A stretch of DNA of 64,000 bases from Meloidogyne chitwoodi (GCA_015183035.1 JACZZP010000009.1:2046001-2110000); one strand, 5' to 3'. Positions 34,860 through 45,823 are shown, numbered from the stretch's first letter. Translations and numbers: made by a program. Notes: a model not told the origin generated them from the letters alone.

Positions 34860-35364
34860 TTTGTAAGATTTTTTTAAACAATTTTAAAGCAGTTAAATGA
34901 TATCAAAATGATCTTAGAATAAAATAAGGAAATTTAAATTTTTTTAAACAAATTCTTAAATCTTTTAAGGAAAAAATTTTCGCAACCAATTTGCCGCAAC
35001 TAAACGGGCGTGAAAAAAGTTATCTTTTTAAAAACAGCCGTTTAGTTGCGGCATCGCGGAAATAGTAAGAGAAAAATAAATTTTCTCTCAATTTGACTTT
35101 ATAACTCCTTAAAGCTAAATATTATTCATTATTATTTTTAATTATTTTAAAAATTAATTATTAAATTTTATCAAATAAATAATTATTTTTAATAATAATT
35201 TTTTAAATTTTAAAACAAAAATTTATAAAATTATTTTTTATCTCATGAAAGAATTGTACATAAGCGAATGTCGAATAGGGGAGTATTTACAATTAAGACA
35301 AAAAATATATATTATATAATTATAAAATCAATTTTTAAAATTTCTTTCACTCTTTTAATTAAAT
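34860..35364. other. Intergenic region with a short perfect hairpin
   Basis: Contains GCCGCAACTAAACGG (34992) and its complement CCGTTTAGTTGCGGC (ending 35053), a 15-bp stem with a 30-base loop, in otherwise AT-rich DNA. Possibly a small inverted-repeat element. Confidence 0.5.
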
Positions 35365-38300
35365 TTATAAAATATTATTTATTATTATAACCAAAAATAA
35401 AATAATTTCAAATTTATTTGTTTGTGCAGAAGATTTAATAATTAATTCAATTGTTGTTTCTTCTTTAGGTGTTGTTGTAAAAGTAGTACTACTACTACTA
35501 CTAGTAGTAATAGTAGTAGTGGTAATCTTTTCTGTAGTTGTTGTTGGTAAAGGCAATAAATTGTCATTATTACATAAATCTGTTTGACAAACTAAGCACT
35601 TTTGATATTTTGAAGGACAATTTCCACAGTCTTGCTCGGCTTTAAATAATTAAAAAACAGAATTTTCAATAAAAAATCAAAATTCTATCACTAATTAATA
35701 AAAATAGTATGAAAAAGATGAGAGACAGCGATGCTACCAGAGAAGCTCTCTTTTTTATCCATACTCATTTTTATTGTTTTTAATATTTTTTAATAATTAA
35801 ATTCAAAAGTTTCGATTTTCTCACCTCTCCCAAAAACATCTCTTGCAATATAACAATTATCAAAAATATGATTGCATATTTTTTCTTTTACTTTATTTGA
35901 CTTAAAATTAGCATTGAGATGATAACACTTTCTTGGAGATAAAAGAATTGTTTCAGTATTGCATAAACTATTTTTACATTCTTGGCATTTTTCTAAATTT
36001 TTTTGGTCTAAACATTTACCACAGCCTTGAACAATTTCTTTAAATTAAAAAATATATAAAAAAATAGTAATATCGAGAGTTCACAAGTGGTTAAGTTGGT
36101 AAAGCATCTGATTATATGTAAGGAAGGTTGTGGGTTCGAAGCAGCCCAGTGGTTAAACTTCTATTTTTCTCATACTAATATTAAAATTAACTTAAATTTT
36201 ACCCATTTTCTGTTTATCAACGGCAATAAAACATAATCCTGTTTTACATAATTTCTTTTCTTTATTCTCCCAACAAAACAAATGACTGTTAAAAAATCCA
36301 TCATAATTACAGACTGGACCACTATTACAACTTGTACAGAGCATTTTACTCATATTTATTTTCATTAATTTATTTTGAAGAGTCATATCCTTAGTTTTAA
36401 TAATTTTAGAAAGGTCAAGAACACCCAAAGGGCATTTGCCACAATCATAATTAAATTGTTCAATTTTGTTGTCTTAAATTATATAAGATAATTTAAATAC
36501 ATCATTTTTATGTTTTTTATGAGATATTAAATATTTTAAAATAAAAGTTAACTTAAAAAAATTTCAATGCTTTAGGCTGTTGCTAAATAAAAATCGCTTA
36601 CATTAGTGTCTTTTGTGAAGAAAATAGTATGGAAAATGATGAGAGACAAAAGTACGTCAGAGAATCTCTCTTCTTTTTCCATACTCTTTTTTCTACTAAA
36701 ATCACTAATATAATTTATTTAGATAAGATTTAAGTAATCTTTTAAGAATTTAAAAATAATTTACTTTCATTTTGTTCCTCAATTTTAGCAATATAACAAT
36801 CTTTTTCTTTACATTCCTTATAATTAGCTGAAACACCAAAACAATAATATGGAACTTTAACATTACAAAGATTTGTGTTACATTCTTTACAAGTAAAATA
36901 GGGGCAATTTCCACAGCCTTGGATAACTTTAAAAAAATAAATATATTGTTAGAGATATTGATTGACCCTTTTGTCCTTAGTCCTATTTGTTAGTTGTTAT
37001 TTCGTGGTCCATTCATTCCTTATAAATATAAGTGGAGATACCTTATAATTTGATTCCTTTTTCTCATTCATTGCATTTTTACTTATTATTATTTGACTTA
37101 TTAATTCACGACAATAAATATTATTAAATCCTTTTTATTATTATTCTAAATTGTGTAAAAACACAACAACTGGCGCGGTCGACAATCTTTTGTCATTTGG
37201 ATTTATTAAAAAGAAAATTCTTGCTTCGACAAATTATTTTCTTGTTTTATTCTACATATTATTGTCTAAAATTCGGATTCGACGAAATTCTTTTATTTTT
37301 TATTAACTACAATAAAAATCAATAAGTTGGCGTCGCTTCTTATTTCGCCATTTCTAAAAAAAATCAATAAACAAGCTCGGTGCTTGTGATTTTTAAATTG
37401 CTCTACAAATAAAGAACCCATCAAAGCTTGGTGCTTGTGATTGTGTTTGCTTGGCGCAAACCAGGTTCTAATTCTACAAGACCTATCATAAGCTCGGTGC
37501 TTGTGATCGTGTTTGCTCGGCGCAAACCGGGTCAAATTCTTCAATTACAAAAACCTATCAAAGCTAGGCGCTTTTGATCGTGTTTGCTAGGCGCAAACCG
37601 GGTTAAATTCTTCAAATGGCAACCTTCACTGCAGAACAACTTCAGCAGTTACTACAAACATTTGCGACACAAATTCAAGGGGCAACTGCAGCAAATTCTG
37701 CTAATGCTTCCACACTTGCTTCTGCATTAGATTCAAGGATTGGGAAATTTTATTATGAACCAGACGCAGGACAAACGTTCGAGGTTTGGTATAAGCGTTA
37801 TTCCAACTTTTTCTTGGAAGAAGGAAAGAGTCTGGACGACTCTGCCAAAGTACGACTTCTAGTCGGAAAAATAGGTGAAAATGAGTACGCCACTTTCAGT
37901 AACGCAGTCCTTCCCTCTCTACCTGACCAAATGGAATTTCAAGATGCGGTTAGTAAATTGAAAAATTTATTTGGTGATAAACGTTCATTGTTTGTACGTC
38001 GTTATGAATGCTTCAAAATTCAACAGCAACAAGGACAAGATATTTCATCTTACGTTGCAGGGGTAAATGCGTCGTGCGAGAATGCAGACTTAACCCTTTC
38101 CAAAGAAGCATTGAAGTGTTTAATTATGGTTGTAGGACTCCGAGAGGAGTACCATGATTTAAGACAAAAATGTCTTCAGCTTCTGGAAGATGCTCGACGC
38201 AAAAATGAACAAATAACGTTAGAAAAATTAGGAGAAGAATGTAGGGCATATTTGTTAATTCGAGAAAGTGCACATTCACTTTCTAATGCTAATAATGGAC

Positions 38301-41300
38301 AGCAATCCATTAATGCAATACAATTAAAGCCAACACTTTGGAGAGACAAGCCAAAGAAGAGTCCTCAAAAATTCCGAGGTACTCAAAGTAAACAAATGCC
38401 TCCAAATTCATCGCCATGTTATTCATGCGGCAAACAAGGCCATTGGCGAAATGATTGTAAATGGAGGGAGGCCACTTGTCATAAGTGCAACAAGAAGGGC
38501 CATATTTCCGACGCATGCCAAAGTAAAAATCGAGCGGATAATCGACACATCCGTCGAATTAATACAATTTCTTCTACACATTGTTTGGCAATGAATGTAA
38601 AGAATCCTGATTGGTTTTTAGTTAAATTGGAGATTAATGGAGTAGAAGTTGAAATGAAGTTGGACACTGCTTCTCAGATTACTATTGTCACAAACAAGAC
38701 ATGGAAGAAGCTAGGTTGTCCAAACCTCCATAAATCCGATCTCCAAGTGAAAAATTGCAATGATATCGCTTTTGATATTCAAGGAAAATTCGAATGTTCT
38801 GTGCATTACAATGGAGCACAAATGCGAACATTAACTGCCTATACAAGCAATTCGGTTGCTCACGATTTACTAGGCATACCTTGGATATGCGAACTACAAG
38901 TTCTTCCACAACCAATGCTGGAAGTATTTCAAAATACTGCTAAAATTTCAGTAGTTAAAAATTCTACAATTACGGATGCAAATTCATTGAAGGAAAGTTT
39001 GCAGTCCAAATTCCCAAAAGTTTTTGATTCAAAACTGGGATTATGTACAAAGCTTAAAGCTCAATTACATTTAAAAGCTGATACAAGGCCAATATTCTGC
39101 AAAGCTAGACCTGTTCCATTCGGAGCAGTTGAAGCAATTAATGAGGAACTGGATAGACTCTTGGCTATTGGTGCAATTAAACCAGTAGAATACAGCCAAT
39201 GGGCTGCTCCAATTCTAGCAGTCAAAAAGAAAAGCGGTAAAACACGCGTTTGTATTGATTTTTCAACAGGACTCAATCACGCATTAGAATTACACCGCCA
39301 TCCACTTCCAAGGCCTGATACTATTTACGCATCACTAAATGGTGCACGATTCTTCAGTCAGCTTGATCTTCGGGATGCTTATTTACAAATTGAGTTGGAT
39401 GAAAAGTCTAAAGGACTTTGCGGAATAAACACACATCGGGGATTGATGCAATGCCAACGTCTGCCATTCGGTGTTAAATCCGCTCCTTCTATATTCCAAC
39501 ATGTAATGGACCAAATGCTTTCAGGGATTCCTGGAACATATTGTTATTTGGATGACTTGATCATCGCTAGTCCAACAATTGAAGAGCATTCACAAACAAT
39601 TCAAAAATTGTTTTCAAAAATTCAGGAATATGGATTTAAAATTCAATCAGAAAAATGCCACTTCCTACAAACCGAAATAAAATTTCTCGGTCATTTAATT
39701 TCAGCAGAAGGAATTAAGCCAGATCCTGCAAGATCTGAAGCAATTAGAAAAATGCCAGCGCCTCACGACGTTTCGTCGCTTCGTTCATTTCTAGGTGCTT
39801 TAAACTACTACGGAAGATTTATAAGGTCTATGTGTGATTTAAGAGCTCCACTCGATGAACTTTTGAGAAAAGATGTCATTTGGGAGTGGACTGAAAAGCA
39901 CCAAACAGCTTTTGAAAAAGCAAAGGAGATTCTCGTCTCACCACTTTTGCTTACACATTATGATCCATCGCTTCCTATTATTGTCGCTGCCGATGCATCA
40001 AAGGACGGAATCGGAATCGTTCTAAGCCACACATTTCCAGATGGCACGGAAAAAGCCGTAGAACATGGATCCGTCACTTTCACTCCTGCTCAGCGAAACT
40101 ACAGCCAAATAGAAAAAGAGGCTCTTGCACTAATTTTTGCAGTACAAAAATTTCATAGAATGATTTATGGCCGTCACTTCACATTGCTTACCGACCATAA
40201 ACCACTATTGGCTATCTTTGGATCCAAAACTGGAATTCCAATTTATTCAGCCAGCCGTCTTCAAAGATGGGCAATTATTCTGTCTAATTATGATTTTGAG
40301 ATTAAATATGTTAAAACCACAGCTTTTGGAAAAGCTGATGTTCTTTCACGGTTAATTGCAAACTATCCACGTCCTGAAGAGGATATTTTGATTGCCAACA
40401 TCAGTTCAGACACTGAGTGTTTTGTGAACAATGTTCTAGGAACGGTCACAAATGAATTGCCAATTACCGCGACTGAAATTGCTAAAGAGACAGAAAATGA
40501 TGCAATTCTTCAGAAATTGTCAGTACAAATTCGAGGAAAATGGGATTGTTGTAAAGACACTGATCTTCTCCCATATTTCCCAAAAAGACAAGAAATTTTG
40601 GAAATTAATGGTTGCTTAATTTATGACCAAAGAACAATTATTCCAGAAAAATTGCGAGCACAAATGCTCCGATCACTTCATTTCGCTCATCCTGGAATCG
40701 TTAAAATGAAATCCTTGGCTAAAGAGCATGTTTACTGGCCAAAAATAAATTCAGACATTGAAAGACTTGTTCGGGAATGTCAAAACTGCCAAGAAGCAGC
40801 AAAATCACCCGTTAAGACTCAACTGTCACCTTGGAAAATTACTGATGAAGTATTTCAACGCGTACATATGGATTTCGCAGGCCCATGTTCGGATGGATAC
40901 ACTTATTTACTATTAGTGGATTCCTATTCAAAGTGGCCAGAAGTTTTTAGAATGGCAAACATTTCAGCGAAAGCCACTGTTGATACTCTTCGTTCATTTA
41001 TTCATCGATTAGGTATCCCAAAAGAACTAGTTTCTGATAACGGCACACAATTTCGATCAGCAGAACTAGCAACATTTTGTAAAGAATACGGGATAAAGCA
41101 GACATTCACGCCACCCTTCCATCCACAATCCAACGGACAGGTAGAAAGGTTTGTCGATACCTTTAAGAGGGGCATGAAAAAGGCGAAAGATGATAAATTT
41201 TGGTGTGAGAAAATGCTGTTAGCATATCGATCTACACCTCATACTGCTTTAAATGGATGCTCTCCTGATCAACTTTTTCTGGGAAGACGCCTAAGAACAA

Positions 41301-44300
41301 AAATTTCACTCATTCATCCAGAGGGATTGAAAATGAAAAATAAGAAATTTTCCTTATCTGAGAGAAAGAATTACACTCAGAAAATGGCAAAACAATTCGA
41401 TGAAAAACATGGATCAAAGTCCATAGAATTTACTAAAGGAGAAGCCATCTATGCGCTCAATTATAGATTCGGAAAAACGCATTGGCTTCCTGGGGAAATT
41501 ATTTCAAGGGTAAATAATTCACCGACTTATCGGGTCTCAATTCCGTCGATAGGAAGAAATGTTCATCGCCATGCAAATCAACTACGAAAAAGATTACTGA
41601 TGGTTGAACAAGACGTTTCGACGCGTGAAGAGGAACAAGATCAACGCCAAATAAAAACTCCCACCACTGCGCTGGAAAGTTTTACTCAAGTTGAAAAAAA
41701 TAATTCTGAGACTAGGCGTCAGATTGTACAAGAACAAAACGTTCCACAAACTCCGAGACGTTACCCAGCGCGAGACCGAAAACAAATCCGCCACTTCGTT
41801 CTGGACCCGACTAAAAAGAAATATGGACGGGAAGGCCAAAATTCTTAAAAGAGGGAGATGTTAGAGATATTGATTGACCCTTTTGTCCTTAGTCCTATTT
41901 GTTAGTTGTTATTTCGTGGTCCATTCATTCCTTATAAATATAAGTGGAGATACCTTATAATTTGATTCCTTTTTCTCATTCATTGCATTTTTACTTATTA
42001 TTATTTGACTTATTAATTCACGACAATAAATATTATTAAATCCTTTTTATTATTATTCTAAATTGTGTAAAAACACAACATATATATTTTTTTTAATTAT
42101 TGAAAAAACTTTTATTTTTTGGTGCTCTCCAAATATAACAAGGACTATTTAATGTTTTACAAGTTGTACCATTTCCAGTCCAACAATGTTTGTAAACTAA
42201 CTTTTCTTCATTACAATATTTTGTTTTGCATGTTTTACATTCAATGGATTTAGAAGATAATGGACATTTACCACAACCTTGTTTTACTGTAATAAACAGA
42301 ACTTTTTAAATAAATATTTTTATTTAAGGACCATTCCCTTTTTTAATAATTAATTCTTTTTAATAATTTTTTTACCCTTTCCATTAGATTGTAAATTAAC
42401 AAAACATTCTTTATTTTCACAATTTCTTAATTTTTTTAATCCAATTTGGTCATTTTCACTATTTAAACAAAATAATGAATTATCAAAGTCTATTCTTTTA
42501 TTGCAAAGTGAATATTTATTACATGTATAAAATGGAAGTCCCTTAAGTCTTTTAGGTGTATCACCACATCCACTGTCAACTTAAAAAATAAATATTAAAA
42601 TAAATATTTTTTTAAACAAACATTTACACCTTCCATTTAAACAATTCTCTGTAATTCTTGTATAATAACAAAATTTATTAAATTTAGCAATTTCACATTG
42701 TTCAACTTTATCATTTTTTTCATCCCAACAATAACCCATTTCTTTAAAATATTCTTCTGTATTGCAAAATTTTTTATTACATTCTCTGCATGGAATTTTA
42801 TTATTTATTTTTTGGCAATTACCACATCCTTGTTTAGTTTTTGTTTTTAATGCTTTTTCATCATCTCTAACTAAATTTAAAAAAAAATATAATTATTTTA
42901 ACAAATATAATAACATTTGTTTGATTGTAAGGCTAAAGACATTAAAATTACGCAAATATCATGAAGCCAAACTTGGAAGGTTTCTTCCAAAATTTGGATT
43001 GTTGGTAGTTTTTGGACTCGAGGCTAAAACTTAAGAAAAATTCAGAGGATCCATCCCTAATAAATTTTAAAAATCTCAACTCCAAAATAACCCCTTAAAT
43101 TTTGATTTTTTAAATGAACTAACATAAAGTTTAAAATATATTTTATAATTTTTGTTTTTACCAGAATAAATATCAACAGATATAAAACAACTTTTCAAAT
43201 TGCACATTCTTCCAATCCTTTCTTTTCCTTTTTCTTCTCTCTCATAGCAAAATAAAGTTTCATTAAATTTATTTTCTGTATTACAATTTTTTCCTTTGCA
43301 TTCGTAGCAAAACTCTTCATTTTTACAATTGCCACATCCACCCAAAAATTTATCTGAAAAATTTGATAAAATATTTTTTAATAGTTAATTAGATAGAGAT
43401 AATTTAAAAAAAAATTTAAATTGTTAAAATTAATATTTTTATCTTGATTTAAGATAAAAGTTTTATATTAACCCATTTCTTACCTACAAATAGTTAAAAG
43501 GACAAAATGGTCGAAAATAGTAAAGAGGACAAAATGGTCAAACAGTTAAAAATAAGTAATTAAATTAATTTTTTTTAATATTTTTAAATATTCTCTCAAA
43601 ATTAAAACCTTTGTTATATTTTATATAACATTCATCAATATTTTTAGAACAAACTTCTTTGCCTTCATTCGTAGAATTAAAAGAAAAACAAGTAAAGAAT
43701 TTATCATTAACAAATTGTTCATTATTACAATAATTATTTTCACATTCAAAACAATCTTCAATTTTTTGACATTTTCCACATCCTTTATTTAACACAACTT
43801 AAAAAATAAAAAATTTTTTTAATTTTTTTAAAAATTGCCTGAAAAGTCCAACTTTCTTTGAACATAACAAAAAGTATCTTCTTTTACACATCTTCCTCCA
43901 TCCATCCAGCAATTTCTTTCGATTACAGATTTTTTAGTTGTTAGTTCTTCAGATTCTTCTTCTGAATTATTTTTATTATATTCTTCTGATGATGATTTAT
44001 TATTATATCTATTAAAATATCCCATATTTTGAATATAAGGCCTTTTATAATATCCACTATTATTATTATTCGAATATGGTGGTCCTTTATAATTATTTGG
44101 AAACCATGGTTTATCTTCGTCCTAAAATAAAAAATTAAAAATTATTATTATATTTAAACTACTGAGTCATCTTTTTGATAAATATATGTCTTTGTATTAT
44201 TCGGTCCTTCAATAACATAAGTTGGTTTCTTTGGTTTTTTGTTCTAAAATAAAAATAAAAAACAATTATATTTAAAATACCTCTGGTGATTTATTATTAT

Positions 44301-45823
44301 ATTTATTATTATAATATCCCTGATTTATATATGGCCTTCCATAATTATTCGGAAATTGTCCTTTATTATAATTATTTTGAAACCATGGTTTTTTTTCGCC
44401 CTAAAATTAAAAATTATTATATTTAAAATACAGAGTTATTTTCTTGATTTTTATTACGTATTTATTCTAATAAACCGACCCCCTCTATTAGACCGACCCT
44501 CTCTAATAAACCGACCCCTTTTTCTTTAATGTTTTAACGCAGTTTTTCTTAGTTTTAGCGCATTATTCTTTCTTTATTTATTTAGTTTTTTGTACCTAAT
44601 GTCTTCCGACTCGGAAATCAACGTTGTTAGTATTGAAGAGAAAAACTCATTTACCAGTTCTCGTAAGAATAAAACATATTCAATAAAAAAGAAACTTGAA
44701 GTATTCGAGTACGAAAAAAAGAATTCAAACATGCAGCTGCTAAGCGTTTTGGGATCAGTCGTTCTTCCGTTATTGACTGGATTAGGCAAGAAACCTAATT
44801 CATTTCGATGAACTGAGACGAATGGTACCTATGAACCTAGATATAAGACCTAAAGTTAAAAAAACCAATGGGTGGAGTAAGCTCATTTTTTGGATGGAAA
44901 ATTTGATATACAAATGATAGTTATTTCGAATGAGTTCTTTAAGCCGAGTGGAACGACACCAAATATCAATACGCTTCAATTATGTGCCGAGATATAGAAT
45001 CCGAAAATCGAAAAACCAAGGTGATTAATTCCTTTATGTATTCCCGAGGTTGATTCATATTGATCTATCTTCGCTAAACTAATTATATACATATTAACTG
45101 TAATTTTACTGATAGAATAAAGTACGAATACCCTTATGGTTTTTTGATTTTCAGGAGTCTATATTTCGGTTCATAGGCTTTCCATACATGTGTGGTAACT
45201 TTCGACTCAGTACTTAATGTCAAATTTTAAGAAAAAGACAGTCTAAATGAAAAATTTTGGCGATCATTAGTGGTTGGTGCTTTCTGGTAATCGAAAAATA
45301 AACCGACTCCCTCTATTAGACCGACCCTTTCTAATAAACCGACCCCCTAGAGGGTAGTTGAAAAATAAACCGACAGTCGGTCTATTAGAATAAATACGGT
45401 ATAATATATATTATCAGGCTTTTTATAAGTATAATCTCCATTATTATTATTCGTCTTTGGTTTTTTGTTCTAAAATAAAAAATAAAAAACAATTATATTT
45501 AAAATAGGTACCTCCGGTGATTTATTATTATATTTATTATTAGGAAATCCCTGATTTATATATGGCCTTCGGTCATTATTATTATTCGGAAATGGTCCTT
45601 TAAAATAATTTGGAAACACTGGTTTTCTTTCGTCCTAAAATAAATAATAAAAAATAGTAATTATATTAAAATACAGAGTCATCATGAACATATCCATCAT
45701 TGACATGAATAGTATGTGGTCCAATAGAAAACTATAAATTAATTTAATTTTTTTATTAAAAAATATTATTTAAAATAAAACCTGAAAAAGACTAAATAAT
45801 AATATTAAATTTAATAAAAACAT
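35365..45823 (-). CDS. Cell-surface protein with tandem ET/Ly6-like cysteine modules, interrupted by a pogo-like element
   Basis: Starts at ATG 45823 with signal peptide MFLLNLILLFSLFQ. Next are Asn/Tyr/Pro-rich exons (NNNNDRRPYINQGF; duplicated as KGPPYSNNNNSGYY), then about nine cysteine modules at roughly 43850, 43700, 43250, 42800, 42500, 42200, 36850, 36350, 35950 and 35600. The last exon has a Thr/Ser-rich stalk and a short hydrophobic tail (FEIILFLVIIINNIL) like a GPI-anchor signal. Each module reads C(F/Y)..C....C(Y/F)I ... GCG.C....C..C....CN, the pattern of nematode ET modules and Ly6-type three-finger domains; introns cut each module just before the GCG half. The retrotransposon at 36947-42080 lies in an intron. 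The element at 44457-45399 splits an exon whose frame resumes if it is removed (DNIYY then NKNQENNS). Function unknown. Confidence 0.65.
35706..35764. repeat. Intronic 60-nt hairpin, copy 1
   Basis: AGTATGAAAAAGATGAGAGA pairs with the complement TCTCTTTTTTATCCATACT. The same design recurs at 36626-36685, in another intron of the same gene. Confidence 0.6.
36077..36160 (+). pseudogene. tRNA-like remnant or SINE head
   Basis: AGTGGTTAAGTTGGTAAAGC resembles a tRNA A box and D arm, and GTGGGTTCGAA resembles a B box, with suitable spacing. The stems do not pair well and the 3' part is irregular. It sits in an intron of the cysteine-module gene. Likely a decayed tRNA gene or tRNA-derived SINE. Confidence 0.4.
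36626..36685. repeat. Intronic 60-nt hairpin, copy 2
   Basis: AGTATGGAAAATGATGAGAG pairs with the complement CTCTCTTCTTTTTCCATACT around a loop of about 20 bases. Related to 35706-35764. Could be a tiny palindromic MITE or a structured RNA; expression is unknown. Confidence 0.65.
36947..37168 (+). repeat. 5' LTR
   Basis: 222 bp, begins TGTTAGAGATATTG and ends ACACAACA. The TATAAATATAAG stretch near 37020 is a likely TATA region and CAATAAATATTATTAAA near 37110 could serve for polyadenylation. Confidence 0.95.
37370..37614 (+). repeat. Leader repeats with paired hairpins
   Basis: Three full and one partial unit of about 60-70 bp between the primer site and the Gag-Pol start. Each full unit holds two small stem-loops, AAGCTNGGYGCTT and GTTTGCTNGGCGCAAAC. 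The N base is the same in both hairpins of a unit (T, then C, then A in successive units). Position suits an RNA packaging or translation-control signal; this is inference. Confidence 0.75.
37616..41848 (+). CDS. Gag-Pol polyprotein of the Ty3/gypsy element
   Basis: 1410 residues in one frame, with no frameshift between gag and pol. The start is the ATG in CAAATGGCAACC after the leader repeats. Order: gag capsid region (about 1-260); two CCHC zinc knuckles (CYSCGKQGHWRNDC, CHKCNKKGHISDAC; about 271-305); aspartic protease with D-T-A-S at the active site; reverse transcriptase with LPFGVKSAPSIFQ and the YLDD catalytic box (about 640); RNase H with DASKDGIG and TDHKPL; integrase with an HHCC zinc domain (HFAHPG ... 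CQNC), the D-D-E core (VHMDFAGP, VSDNGTQF, QSNGQVERF) and a basic tail. No envelope gene follows. All catalytic signatures look intact. Confidence 0.97.
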   Translation: MATFTAEQLQQLLQTFATQIQGATAANSANASTLASALDSRIGKFYYEPDAGQTFEVWYKRYSNFFLEEGKSLDDSAKVRLLVGKIGENEYATFSNAVLPSLPDQMEFQDAVSKLKNLFGDKRSLFVRRYECFKIQQQQGQDISSYVAGVNASCENADLTLSKEALKCLIMVVGLREEYHDLRQKCLQLLEDARRKNEQITLEKLGEECRAYLLIRESAHSLSNANNGQQSINAIQLKPTLWRDKPKKSPQKFRGTQSKQMPPNSSPCYSCGKQGHWRNDCKWREATCHKCNKKGHISDACQSKNRADNRHIRRINTISSTHCLAMNVKNPDWFLVKLEINGVEVEMKLDTASQITIVTNKTWKKLGCPNLHKSDLQVKNCNDIAFDIQGKFECSVHYNGAQMRTLTAYTSNSVAHDLLGIPWICELQVLPQPMLEVFQNTAKISVVKNSTITDANSLKESLQSKFPKVFDSKLGLCTKLKAQLHLKADTRPIFCKARPVPFGAVEAINEELDRLLAIGAIKPVEYSQWAAPILAVKKKSGKTRVCIDFSTGLNHALELHRHPLPRPDTIYASLNGARFFSQLDLRDAYLQIELDEKSKGLCGINTHRGLMQCQRLPFGVKSAPSIFQHVMDQMLSGIPGTYCYLDDLIIASPTIEEHSQTIQKLFSKIQEYGFKIQSEKCHFLQTEIKFLGHLISAEGIKPDPARSEAIRKMPAPHDVSSLRSFLGALNYYGRFIRSMCDLRAPLDELLRKDVIWEWTEKHQTAFEKAKEILVSPLLLTHYDPSLPIIVAADASKDGIGIVLSHTFPDGTEKAVEHGSVTFTPAQRNYSQIEKEALALIFAVQKFHRMIYGRHFTLLTDHKPLLAIFGSKTGIPIYSASRLQRWAIILSNYDFEIKYVKTTAFGKADVLSRLIANYPRPEEDILIANISSDTECFVNNVLGTVTNELPITATEIAKETENDAILQKLSVQIRGKWDCCKDTDLLPYFPKRQEILEINGCLIYDQRTIIPEKLRAQMLRSLHFAHPGIVKMKSLAKEHVYWPKINSDIERLVRECQNCQEAAKSPVKTQLSPWKITDEVFQRVHMDFAGPCSDGYTYLLLVDSYSKWPEVFRMANISAKATVDTLRSFIHRLGIPKELVSDNGTQFRSAELATFCKEYGIKQTFTPPFHPQSNGQVERFVDTFKRGMKKAKDDKFWCEKMLLAYRSTPHTALNGCSPDQLFLGRRLRTKISLIHPEGLKMKNKKFSLSERKNYTQKMAKQFDEKHGSKSIEFTKGEAIYALNYRFGKTHWLPGEIISRVNNSPTYRVSIPSIGRNVHRHANQLRKRLLMVEQDVSTREEEQDQRQIKTPTTALESFTQVEKNNSETRRQIVQEQNVPQTPRRYPARDRKQIRHFVLDPTKKKYGREGQNS
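41859..42080 (+). repeat. 3' LTR
   Basis: Same 222 bp as the 5' LTR, preceded by the purine tract at 41847-41858 and followed by the second TATAT target copy. Confidence 0.95.
44457..45399 (+). mobile_element. pogo/Tc1-like element in an exon of the cysteine-module gene
   Basis: 943 bp between TA dinucleotides. The ends are inverted repeats reading CGTATTTATTCTAATA then (A/G)ACCGAC, followed inside by several CTATTAGACCGACCC-type repeats. A plus-strand frame from 44590 reads a helix-turn-helix start typical of pogo/Tigger transposases: YSIKKKLEVFEYEKKNSN, continuing in another frame as HAAAKRFGISRSSVIDWIRQ. It thus carries a frameshift and lacks the DDE domain. It also has two facing copies of the GAAAATCGAAAAACCA repeat (near 45005 and 45140). 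Non-autonomous. Confidence 0.8.

Larger units (their letters stand above)
36947..42080 (+). mobile_element. Complete Ty3/gypsy LTR retrotransposon
   Basis: Two 222-bp LTRs (36947-37168 and 41859-42080) that match base for base as far as I compared them, both TG...CA. Target duplication TATAT (36942-36946 and 42081-42085). A primer-binding-like site starts TGGCGCGGTCGAC at 37171, and the polypurine tract AAAAGAGGGAGA lies directly before the 3' LTR. One uninterrupted Gag-Pol frame lies between. It sits in an intron of the cysteine-module gene, in the opposite orientation. Identical LTRs mean a very recent insertion; the element may be competent. Confidence 0.97.

Noticed and set aside
41594..41839. 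Antisense open frames across Gag-Pol
   Set aside because: No start context, domain or splice signals; expected shadows of a long coding frame.
42081..44030. A possible envelope gene after the retrotransposon
   Set aside because: The cysteine-rich exons here are on the opposite strand, outside the 3' LTR, and belong to the host surface gene.
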